From: Faecalibacillus intestinalis
GTDB taxonomy: Bacteria > Bacillota_I > Bacilli_A > Erysipelotrichales > Coprobacillaceae
Assembly (NCBI RefSeq): GCF_003024685.1
Contig: NZ_PYLQ01000010.1
Span: 23,340 to 87,339 of the forward strand
Direction of reading: 5' to 3'
DNA length: 64,000 nt
Shown here: in pieces, positions 1 through 6,570 of the stretch
How positions within the stretch are numbered: the first letter of the stretch is position 1
How the letters are laid out: each line of letters begins with the position of its first letter
The notes under the pieces: model-generated
The model's input: only the letters and a program-made list of their open reading frames with translations
Told to the model about the DNA's origin: nothing
Database searches by the model: none
Translations under genes and position numbers: made by a program

Positions 1-1
1 A

Positions 2-475
2 TCTTTTAACATAAAACCTCCCGGAATCATGCCAACTTCTTTAAAACCTAAAGATTTAGATAATACTGATTTACATGCTTATATAATAGCTAATGAATTG
101 ATTATTGATCAATTCAAACAAATCATTTCATTATTTAAACAACAAAAGCGTCTACAAAATATGTTAAGCTTTATTCATCAAAATTATTATAAAAGTATTT
201 CTTTACAAGATATTGCTGAAAGTGGAAATATGAGCATAGCTCAATGTTATCATTATTTTAAAATGATTGTTAAAATGTCTCCTTATGATTATTTAATTCA
301 CTATCGTTTATTAAAAAGTATTGATTATCTTTTAGATTCTACTTTCAATATTACTGAAATTTCTGAAAAAGTTGGTTTTCAAAATGTAAATCATTATATC
401 CAAACATTTAATGGGGCATACACTTTATCACCTAAAAAGTATCAAAAAGAACATAGAAAAAGGAATTTACAATAA
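2..475 (+). CDS. AraC-family transcriptional regulator, 5' truncated by window edge
   Basis: The reading frame is open to the left edge of the window, so an upstream start is likely; the first in-window ATG is at 29. The C-terminal half holds the two helix-turn-helix units of an AraC/XylS DNA-binding domain: 'ISLQDIAESGNMSIAQCYHYF' is the first HTH and 'NITEISEKVGFQNVNHYIQTF' the second, followed by the typical 'SPKKYQKEHR' ending. The N-terminal effector part is mostly outside the window, so ligand and targets cannot be told. It is convergent with the small gene at 497-649 and shares a terminator with it. It is probably chromosomal rather than part of the mobile elements to its right. The family assignment is firm; the biological role is unknown. 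Confidence 0.85.
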   Translation, partial: SFNIKPPGIMPTSLKPKDLDNTDLHAYIIANELIIDQFKQIISLFKQQKRLQNMLSFIHQNYYKSISLQDIAESGNMSIAQCYHYFKMIVKMSPYDYLIHYRLLKSIDYLLDSTFNITEISEKVGFQNVNHYIQTFNGAYTLSPKKYQKEHRKRNLQ

Positions 476-489
476 TGCAAATTCCTTTT
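458..489. terminator. Bidirectional Rho-independent terminator
   Basis: AAAAGGAATTT (458-468) pairs with AAATTCCTTTT (479-489) around a 10-nt loop, with A-tract and T-tract at the two ends. It sits between the convergent AraC-type gene and the small minus-strand gene and can serve both. Confidence 0.75.
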
Positions 490-496
490 CATTCTT

Positions 497-649
497 TCAT
501 TTGACAATTTCCATCCAACATAAATAATCAGCGATCTTTACCTTCATCCCTTCTAGAATATGAACTCTTTGAAGAGGCGTCACTAAAGATTCTAATGTTC
601 TCCAAAACACTTTTTCGCTCATTTCTTTATTATTTATATAGAATTTCAT
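497..649 (-). CDS. Small conserved protein, copy 1 of 3 (50 aa)
   Basis: A 50-residue protein starting MKFYINNKEMSEKVFWRTLE and ending YLCWMEIVK. It is clearly the same family as the 49-aa genes at 2527-2676 and 52448-52597: most positions are identical and substitutions are conservative (L/M, S/T, D/E), which supports real coding. The sequence outside the reading frame does not match the other two copies, so this is a diverged paralogue. No known domain is recognised; one Cys and several aromatic residues near the C-terminus. The gene ends in a good terminator (458-489). This copy may be chromosomal or a leftover of an older element. Function unknown. Confidence 0.7.
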   Translation of the reverse strand: MKFYINNKEMSEKVFWRTLESLVTPLQRVHILEGMKVKIADYLCWMEIVK

Positions 650-787
650 TTTGATTCCCTACCCTTTTTATATTTTTTATAAGACAACCAAAATCAATTT
701 TAGCACAACACTCTTTTCAGTTCTATATTTCAAACAACATCTCTAAGCCGTATATGTCCATTACTTCTTTTTTCATTAATACATCCT

Positions 788-846
788 AATATTTAATTTT
801 TAAACATGATTAGTATACATATTTAAAAAGTACAAACAAGAATACG
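788..846. repeat. Left-end repeat, copy A (partner at 2985-3043)
   Basis: About 60 bp that closely match 2985-3043; both begin AATATTTAATTTTTAAACA and run through GATTAGTAT and ACAAGAAT. Each copy lies just downstream of a defence-like gene (HEPN here, AbiH at the other copy). Read as the conserved left end of two related mobile elements; this is an inference from the parallel layout. Confidence 0.6.
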
Positions 847-915
847 AAAATCACATAATTCTTCAATATTCTTGTTCTATATATTTATTACTACAATTAG
901 CTATCTTTTTTATAT

Positions 916-2223
916 TTAGTTACTTTCGTCCTCTGAAGTATCATGAACTTTATATTCTTCTAAATACTTACTGACTTCTTGATAATCCTCTGAATGTCTA
1001 GAACGATAAACGCATTGATTACTACTCATATATATACTCATTACCGATTCTATATCTTCTATAGCTAAATCTTGTAAATGTTTCTTAAAAAAGTTCATGA
1101 AACCATCAGCATCATTAAATCCATTATAAGGTGGTACTTTATTTATTAAGATTTTAGAAAATTCTGCTAAATCGAAATCTACACTTTCTTTTACAGCATC
1201 ATATAATGTCATTGAATAAAGTGGTTGTTGAACTATACTGTTATCTTTGAAAAATTCATATGGAGTTTTATTAGAACGTGGATAAAATAGTCTATAATAT
1301 TTTATCCCATTTGGGTTCAGTAAAATTTCGTTGCTGATATATTCAAACAATGACACATCTTCTTTGATTATATCCAATAAAATTGGAAAATTTAAAATAA
1401 GTTCTATTAAGGATTGTTTTCTTTCAGAAGAGTTTTCTAAATTTTCAATACTAATACTTAATAATTTTTTTCTAACATCTTCTTCTTTAAATAATCTTTC
1501 AAACCCATTTTTCCTTATATGATCTGTCATAGCGTAAACAAATGCAAATAATCCATAAGCATTTCTTTCTGCATCTTTATCAGTAGTAATAAATAATAAT
1601 TTTAAAAATGTTTTATACGACATTTTTAGTGAATCATATGTCATACGTTCCAAATAGTTTTTGGTTATTTCATTTTTTATTCTTTCATCCAGACTATTTT
1701 GAGAAATATCATCAATTCTTTGTGAATAAATTTCAACAACTTCTTCTACTATAGAAAATAAATCCATAATAAATGGTGCTTTAACAGAAAGTATATTATC
1801 ATACATTGAACATATCAACATTCTAGCTTGATAATCCTCTGGAACATATAATGTATTATCATTGACCTTCAAATGAGCACATTTGTGTCTACACTCTCTT
1901 AAATAATTTACGTCCTCTGTAAATCGATTAAAATACAACTTACAATTTTTATTAAAGAATTCAATTATTTTCTTTTCGACTTCTAAATATTTTTCATTTT
2001 TTAAAATTAATTCATTAATTTCTGCTAATTTTTCCTCAGCCTTATTATTCCCCTCACTTGCCATAGTTTGTAATTTCATAAACAAATCATAAATAACAAA
2101 TGAATATAACAAAACAATAGTTGCTCTATAATTTTTACTATAGTAACATTGTAAAATTTCTTCAAAATATTGTCGAGAATCTGGATTGTCGAAAACTCTT
2201 AAATCTCTTTCATCAAATAGCAT
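916..2223 (-). CDS. HEPN-like protein, candidate defence or toxin gene (435 aa)
   Basis: No named family is recognised. The N-terminal ~120 residues look like a HEPN domain: a helical stretch with 'YRATIVLLYSFVIYDLFMKL' and a later 'RECRHKCAH', which contains R112-x4-H117, the R-x4-6-H signature of HEPN ribonucleases. The remaining ~300 residues are helical, acidic and unassigned. The start codon follows a clear Shine-Dalgarno (AAGGAGAAG). It sits alone between a recombinase scrap and a left-end repeat, exactly where the neighbouring element carries AbiH. HEPN proteins in such positions are often RNA-cutting toxins or abortive-infection proteins; that role is inferred here. It could also be a non-catalytic helical protein with a chance R-x4-H. 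Confidence 0.6.
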   Translation of the reverse strand: MLFDERDLRVFDNPDSRQYFEEILQCYYSKNYRATIVLLYSFVIYDLFMKLQTMASEGNNKAEEKLAEINELILKNEKYLEVEKKIIEFFNKNCKLYFNRFTEDVNYLRECRHKCAHLKVNDNTLYVPEDYQARMLICSMYDNILSVKAPFIMDLFSIVEEVVEIYSQRIDDISQNSLDERIKNEITKNYLERMTYDSLKMSYKTFLKLLFITTDKDAERNAYGLFAFVYAMTDHIRKNGFERLFKEEDVRKKLLSISIENLENSSERKQSLIELILNFPILLDIIKEDVSLFEYISNEILLNPNGIKYYRLFYPRSNKTPYEFFKDNSIVQQPLYSMTLYDAVKESVDFDLAEFSKILINKVPPYNGFNDADGFMNFFKKHLQDLAIEDIESVMSIYMSSNQCVYRSRHSEDYQEVSKYLEEYKVHDTSEDESN

Positions 2224-2258
2224 ATTTCTTCTCCTTTACATATTTTTAAATTAAAATA

Positions 2259-2293
2259 ATTTGATATTATTTATTATTTTAATAATATCAAAT
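2259..2293. promoter_or_regulatory. Perfect 13-bp inverted repeat upstream of the HEPN gene
   Basis: ATTTGATATTATT (2259-2271) and AATAATATCAAAT (2281-2293) are perfect complements, 36 bp upstream of the start codon. It could be an operator or an A/T-only terminator. A comparable but different-sequence repeat precedes the AbiH gene (4317-4348). Confidence 0.5.
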
Positions 2294-2347
2294 ATTACAT
2301 TTTTCAACAAATTTTACTAAATAAACTTGTTTATATTATCATAACAT

Positions 2348-2401
2348 TTATTTTAATTTACTCATAGTAAATTCACACCTTTGATTATCTATTGTTTCTA
2401 T
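2348..2401 (-). pseudogene. C-terminal scrap of a large serine recombinase
   Basis: Reads IETIDNQRCEFTMSKLK then stop on the minus strand. This matches the last residues of the intact recombinase at 4373-6040 (IETIDDQKCELLLNQIS); DNA identity is also high over ~40 bp. In frame, the codon just upstream is a stop, so only the tail survives. It marks element A as a recombinase-bearing element and puts the HEPN gene in the same position as AbiH. Confidence 0.75.
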
Positions 2402-2467
2402 TTAATAGGGTAAAATATTTTGTGTAAATTATGATTTTTCAATTATAGAAAATGGACATATAAATAA

Positions 2468-2497
2468 AGAAAAATAGTAAATCACTTGATTTACTAT
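2468..2497 (-). terminator. Terminator after small-protein copy 2
   Basis: ATAGTAAATC (2474-2483) and GATTTACTAT (2488-2497) form a stem with a 4-nt loop, followed on the minus strand by a short T-run. The right-hand copy (52385-52420) has an equivalent, stronger terminator. Confidence 0.65.
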
Positions 2498-2526
2498 CTC
2501 ATCTGTCATATTCACTTTTAAAAGCA

Positions 2527-2676
2527 TTACACTATTTCAATCCAACATAAATAATCGGCAATCTTCACTTTCATCCCATCCAAGATATGTACTCTTTGCA
2601 TTGGACTTACTAATGATTCTAGTGTTCTCCAAAATACTTTTTCACTTAATTCTTTATTGTTAATATAAAATTTCAT
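2527..2676 (-). CDS. Small conserved protein, copy 2 of 3 (49 aa)
   Basis: A 49-residue protein, MKFYINNKELSEKVFWRTLE at the start and YLCWIEIV at the end. It differs from the right-end copy at 52448-52597 by one residue (M for I after SP) although the DNA carries several silent changes, which indicates selection on the protein. AGGA lies 6 nt before the ATG, and the gene ends in a terminator. Its untranslated leader contains a 15-bp inverted repeat (2728-2796). No domain is recognised. Being tied to the right end of the elements, it could be an accessory or regulator of integration or excision, but nothing in the sequence proves that. Confidence 0.75.
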   Translation of the reverse strand: MKFYINNKELSEKVFWRTLESLVSPMQRVHILDGMKVKIADYLCWIEIV

Positions 2677-2727
2677 TTGGTTTCCTGCTTTCTTTTAATG
2701 ACATCCATTTTACCTCATCTTTGAAGT

Positions 2728-2796
2728 AAAAAATAGCGATTTTTTGGTAGTGACACCCTTTTATATAGGTGACATCCACGTAAATCGCTATTTTTT
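2728..2796. promoter_or_regulatory. Structured leader of the 49-aa gene: 15-bp inverted repeat
   Basis: AAAAAATAGCGATTT (2728-2742) is perfectly complementary to AAATCGCTATTTTTT (2782-2796). On the minus strand the hairpin ends in a T-run, so it could act as an attenuator ahead of the small gene. TGACATCC or TGACACCC occurs inside the loop twice, and ATGAYATCCATTTTA (Y = C or T) flanks it on both sides. The arrangement is the same in the right copy (52649-52717). Mechanism unknown. Confidence 0.55.
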
Positions 2797-2984
2797 GATT
2801 CTTTAAAATATCTTAAAAAATATTGATTCCATCTGTGTTTTTTCGATGATATCCATTTTAACTCTTAATTTTGAATTTAGGAGTCAATACAGATGTCATT
2901 AAATGTATTTTTAGCCTTTCAAAAAAGTAACTTGGCACCATATATAAAATTCTTACAATCACTTTTGCCGCATATATCAAATCG

Positions 2985-3043
2985 AATATTTAATTTTTAA
3001 ACAAGATTAGTATATCATATTAAAAATATACTAACAAGAATTC
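2985..3043. repeat. Left-end repeat, copy B (partner at 788-846)
   Basis: Matches 788-846 over about 60 bp, with a few substitutions and one or two small gaps. It lies 49 bp downstream of the AbiH stop codon. Confidence 0.6.
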
Positions 3044-3091
3044 AGAACCCACATACTTCTTTAATTTAACAAGTAGAAATAACTGATTACT

Positions 3092-4291
3092 TTAATCTGC
3101 TTCAGGAAGTGTCTGTGGTTTAAATTCAATAGTTTTATATGCTCCACACGTTCTATCTATCAATTCATCAGCTCCCATAATTTGTACTAGATTTCTTATT
3201 AATTTACTTAACTCTTTTTTGTCATCCTTATTTTTTCGATGATAGTATATTTTAGTTTTCACATTATTATTACATATTAATAATTTTAAAATATCTTTAT
3301 CAGTTTTATCTAATGAATGACCAAAAATATAAAGTTCATATGATGAAAATAAATTACGTCTTATCTTATCTACCCATTCCATGTAAAAACTGTCTGTAGA
3401 TTTATAAATTCTTTGATAGAATTTCTTAAATGCTAAAAATTCTAACTTTTCATCTCTGTCATGACCTTCTAGATACTCATCAATTCCAAGAACCAAATTA
3501 CAAGTATCTACATTATTATTTATATCCGCTTTACCATGTACATAATCATATTCAATTTTATTTGATTGATCATATATTCTTTCATATGTATTAGAATAAT
3601 TAAATGACAAAACATAATCTGGATTAATATCTTTGATATCATCATTTTTTTGTAACACTTCTATTTTATTTATAAATTCACAAATATAGATTTCCAATGT
3701 CCTTATTAACTTATCCAAATCCAGAGTCATTTTTTCAATATATTCATCAAAAATTTCTAAATTTGTATACATATCATCTAGATTTGATTTTTTAAACTTT
3801 TTAAGTTTTTTTGAAATATTCACAAAATTCTGTACAACTTCTAATTTTATGACTTTGCTCCCTTCACCTTGTTGTATACGTTCTCTTCTTTCTATATTAT
3901 TTCTTATGCATTCAAATGCTTGTATTACATTTGAAATTTCAGATTCAAAATCTATCCAGTTTTTTCCAAGAGTATATCTAATATTTAAAAAATAATGTAT
4001 CCAAATATTCTCTTTAATATTATCATATATTTCAATAGCTAATTTATCTGGATTATCATTTCTTTTTTTATACCACTCTAGTAACTTGTCTTTTATAGAA
4101 TCATCTACATCCCAAGTATTAAGAGCAGATTTCTCATATGCTTTGTCATCTATATGCATTAGATATGTAAACATCCTTGATACCTTATCACAAAAATCAA
4201 GAAAATAACTATATGATGTTGGTAACCCATGTGCTAAATCGAACCCATTACCAATCAACAATATTCTTGTAACTCCTGTGTCTATATTCAT
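3092..4291 (-). CDS. AbiH-family abortive infection protein (399 aa)
   Basis: The sequence has the AbiH hallmarks: N-terminal 'ILLIGNGFDLAHGLPTSY' (residues ~11-28), a conserved 'WIDFE', then 'DYVLSFNYSNTYE', 'VHGK' and a C-terminal 'YIFGHSLDKTDKDIL'. Family members (first described on lactococcal plasmids) protect against phage by abortive infection; the biochemical activity is not established. Length fits the family. It is the last gene of the ICE, 81 bp downstream of the serine recombinase at 4373, the slot that holds a HEPN gene in the neighbouring remnant. A Shine-Dalgarno (GGGAGG) precedes the ATG. A perfect inverted repeat lies just upstream, so it may have its own promoter. Phage defence is inferred from family and context. 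Confidence 0.88.
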   Translation of the reverse strand: MNIDTGVTRILLIGNGFDLAHGLPTSYSYFLDFCDKVSRMFTYLMHIDDKAYEKSALNTWDVDDSIKDKLLEWYKKRNDNPDKLAIEIYDNIKENIWIHYFLNIRYTLGKNWIDFESEISNVIQAFECIRNNIERRERIQQGEGSKVIKLEVVQNFVNISKKLKKFKKSNLDDMYTNLEIFDEYIEKMTLDLDKLIRTLEIYICEFINKIEVLQKNDDIKDINPDYVLSFNYSNTYERIYDQSNKIEYDYVHGKADINNNVDTCNLVLGIDEYLEGHDRDEKLEFLAFKKFYQRIYKSTDSFYMEWVDKIRRNLFSSYELYIFGHSLDKTDKDILKLLICNNNVKTKIYYHRKNKDDKKELSKLIRNLVQIMGADELIDRTCGAYKTIEFKPQTLPEAD

Positions 4292-4316
4292 AATGTTCCT
4301 CCCATCTATTTAGTAA

Positions 4317-4348
4317 TTATTAAATATATTTTACTATATTTAATAATC
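4317..4348. promoter_or_regulatory. Perfect 13-bp inverted repeat upstream of abiH
   Basis: ATTATTAAATATA (4317-4329) and TATATTTAATAAT (4336-4348) with a 6-nt spacer, 26 bp before the AbiH start and 25 bp after the recombinase stop. Operator, or A/T-only terminator of the recombinase operon. Confidence 0.5.
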
Positions 4349-4372
4349 ATTTGCATTCATCTAAAAAAATTT

Positions 4373-6040
4373 CTAACTTATCTGATTTAATAGGAGTTCA
4401 CATTTTTGATCATCTATTGTTTCTATTTCAATCTTGTCTTTTTTTACAATAATTCTATCAATAAAAACTGCAAGATCTTCTTGTGTCATAACAGTATGTT
4501 CATTGCTATTTTTTTCTAACGTTTTTAATAGTTTTTCCTGTCTGCCTTGCTTTAATGCATTGTATTTGTCATCAAGCTTTTTCAGTTCTTTTTTAAGCAT
4601 TTGTTTGGTTTGATAACATTGTGCCAAGTGTTCCTCAATTTGACTTTCGTCTTGAACGCCTCTGGCAACAAGTAACATTCCTTTATCTAATAATTCATTT
4701 ATTTGTGAATTCACATTTTCTAATTCACAATTCAGTTTTTGTTTCTTTTCAATAATATCTTTTGGATTCAAATATTCCGATAATTCTTTAGCAAGTTCAA
4801 GTCGTGTTTTTTCTTTTGATTTTGTTTTTCCATTGATCAATGATGTTAAAGCATCCAGTAATGGCTTTTCTTTTAAAGTCACACTGTTGGGACAGATTGC
4901 ATTTCCATTCTTCAACCTGTTTGAACATCTCCATACAGGTTCTTTTTCCTTATTTCTTTTTGTCCAGACAGCCCTTCTATATAAGGCGCCACACTCTGAA
5001 CAGATGATTTTATTACTTAAAGGATTTTTAGATGAATAGCGATTCTGATGGTGACTTTCCACAACTTCTTTTTCATCATTTGATTTCATATTCCTTTTTG
5101 TTCTTTCTACTTGAGCTGCTTTGAATACTTCTTTGGTCACAATCGCAGGATGACTGTTTTCCACAAAGTACATTTTCTTCTGACCTTCATTTTTATACCG
5201 TTTCTTATGAAGAAAATCTATGCTGAATGTCTTCTTTAAAAGAGCATCACCACTGTACTTTTCATTTTGCAGCATCCTGCCAATTGTTCCTGAATCCCAT
5301 TTTGTACTCCCGTTCTTCTTGGGAACTTTGTTTTCCGTCAGGTACCTTGCTATTTTGCTTTCGCTCATTCCTGAAAGATATTTAGAAAAGATCTCTCGAA
5401 CAACTTCTGCTTCTTCTTCAATAATATCAAGTGTTCCTCTGTTTGACTTATAGCCATACATATTGGCAGCATAAACCTTTCCTTTTTCAAACTGCCTTTG
5501 ATATCCCCACTTGATACTTTCACTTTTATCTTCACTGCTTTGTTGGGCAACACTTGAAAGGATCGTCAGCAACATCTCATTTGCTTCTAGACTGTGAACA
5601 TTCTCCACTTCAAAGTAGACATCGACATTGTATTCCTTGAGGATTCTTAAATACATCAGCGAATCAACAGTATTCCTTGCAAATCGTGTAATACTTTTTG
5701 TAATGATCATATCTAGTTTTCCTGCTCGAGCATCATCAATCATACGCATAAAATCTGATCTTTTATTGGTTGATGTACCTGTTATTCCTTCATCTGAATA
5801 AATGGCAACAAGTTCCCAGCTTTCATGATTACCTATATAGTTTTCATAATATTCACACTGTGTTTCATAACTCAGTTCCTGTTCATCAGAATCTGTTGAA
5901 ACCCTACAGTATGCTCCAACTTTTATTTTCCTGTTTTGCCTGTCATTGTATGATGGCTGGAACTTCTTTCTTGGAGCAATCACTTTAACCTTCGGTGCAG
6001 TTGTTTCATGTTCTTTGTCATCTCTGATAATATAGTTCAC
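4373..6040 (-). CDS. Large serine recombinase 1 (555 aa)
   Basis: Resolvase/invertase catalytic domain at residues ~38-190, with nucleophile Ser48 in 'AYCRVSTDSDEQ' and the arginine-containing 'ITKSITRFARNTVD'. A Recombinase domain follows ('MYGYKSNRG...GTIGRMLQNEKYSGDALLKK'), then a zinc ribbon with 'CSECG' and 'WRCSNR...CPNS', and a coiled-coil C-terminal region. Length is typical of large serine integrases and ICE transposases. It is the downstream partner of a second recombinase (6570-8120) and a 170-aa protein between them, all in one transcription unit. Together they probably catalyse excision and integration at ssrA. Its C-terminal sequence recurs as a scrap at 2348-2401, so the left neighbour element used a close relative. 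Confidence 0.93.
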   Translation of the reverse strand: MNYIIRDDKEHETTAPKVKVIAPRKKFQPSYNDRQNRKIKVGAYCRVSTDSDEQELSYETQCEYYENYIGNHESWELVAIYSDEGITGTSTNKRSDFMRMIDDARAGKLDMIITKSITRFARNTVDSLMYLRILKEYNVDVYFEVENVHSLEANEMLLTILSSVAQQSSEDKSESIKWGYQRQFEKGKVYAANMYGYKSNRGTLDIIEEEAEVVREIFSKYLSGMSESKIARYLTENKVPKKNGSTKWDSGTIGRMLQNEKYSGDALLKKTFSIDFLHKKRYKNEGQKKMYFVENSHPAIVTKEVFKAAQVERTKRNMKSNDEKEVVESHHQNRYSSKNPLSNKIICSECGALYRRAVWTKRNKEKEPVWRCSNRLKNGNAICPNSVTLKEKPLLDALTSLINGKTKSKEKTRLELAKELSEYLNPKDIIEKKQKLNCELENVNSQINELLDKGMLLVARGVQDESQIEEHLAQCYQTKQMLKKELKKLDDKYNALKQGRQEKLLKTLEKNSNEHTVMTQEDLAVFIDRIIVKKDKIEIETIDDQKCELLLNQIS

Positions 6041-6057
6041 AATCTTACCCCCTTTCC

Positions 6058-6570
6058 TTAATAATTAATAAAAAGTTCAAGACCATTATTGAAAATACTC
6101 AGTATTCCTGTTTCATATACCTCAATCTTTTCAATAATATTCTTGAATTCACATTTTTCTATATTACTTTTTAACTTCACATTTTCATATTCCTGTGAAT
6201 TTTGCTGATTCAAATAGTCACAAATAAAGTTCTTGTAGTCACTTTCTGTATTCATATTTTGGAGTGCATTTCTATTCAATATTTCAAAATACTGTTCACT
6301 TGATTCACTGTTCCATCCTTGTATGTATTTGTCTTTCATATTGATAACTTCTTCCAGCAACAAATTCACATTCTTGACCAGAACACTTTCTTCGATTCGA
6401 TATTTCTGATCTTCACTTACATAGAAGCATTCATTTTTTCGAGATCCATTCTTATCTCTTTTACCTCTGTAGATTTTTCTTTTTAAAGGAATACTGTCAA
6501 TTCCCCAAAAGACCTTGTTTTTAAAAAACTGCTGTATCATTCTATTTTCTTTTGCCTTTTCTTTATCCAT
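6058..6570 (-). CDS. Unknown protein between two recombinases (170 aa)
   Basis: Not assigned to a named family. Basic N-terminus ('KKNKVFWGIDSIPLKRKIYR' region is similar in style to a DNA-binding segment), charged helical middle, and a C-terminal stretch 'IIEKIEVYETGILSIFNNGLEL' that resembles the last strand region of the adjacent recombinases (for example 'DSIEVGTLDIQFTLKNDLKL'). It starts at the stop of the upstream recombinase and ends 17 bp before the downstream one, so the three are co-translated. A role as accessory subunit of the recombination complex, derived from a recombinase C-terminus, is an inference. Confidence 0.75.
   Translation of the reverse strand: MDKEKAKENRMIQQFFKNKVFWGIDSIPLKRKIYRGKRDKNGSRKNECFYVSEDQKYRIEESVLVKNVNLLLEEVINMKDKYIQGWNSESSEQYFEILNRNALQNMNTESDYKNFICDYLNQQNSQEYENVKLKSNIEKCEFKNIIEKIEVYETGILSIFNNGLELFINY

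Larger units (their letters stand above)
788..2873. mobile_element. Degraded remnant of a serine-recombinase element (element A)
   Basis: In order: a left-end repeat (788-846), a defence-like HEPN gene, a 17-codon C-terminal scrap of a large serine recombinase (2348-2401), then a right-end block (2475-2873) with the 49-aa gene. The intact element to the right has the same order at its two ends. The interior has been lost. The exact left boundary cannot be seen; 788 is where the recognised repeat begins. Confidence 0.55.
2475..2873. repeat. 399-bp repeat, left copy
   Basis: Aligns end to end without gaps to 52396-52794; I count 20 mismatches (about 95% identity). It contains a terminator, the 49-aa gene, its leader and a long inverted repeat. 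Identity stops at ...CTTAATTTTG; after it the left copy continues AATTTAGG while the right copy enters the 3' end of ssrA. Best read as the shared right end of two successive elements. Confidence 0.85.
2677..3091. other. Non-coding element junction (415 bp)
   Basis: Holds the structured leader of the 49-aa gene (to 2873), the inferred junction between the remnant element and the intact ICE at about 2873/2874, and the left-end repeat of the ICE (2985-3043). I see no further gene in it. Confidence 0.6.

Noticed and set aside
2870..2900. A second copy of the tmRNA 3' end as attachment site at the left boundary
   Set aside because: The left junction reads TTTTGAATTTAGGAG; apart from TG it has no tmRNA sequence. 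A tyrosine-integrase type duplication is therefore not supported.
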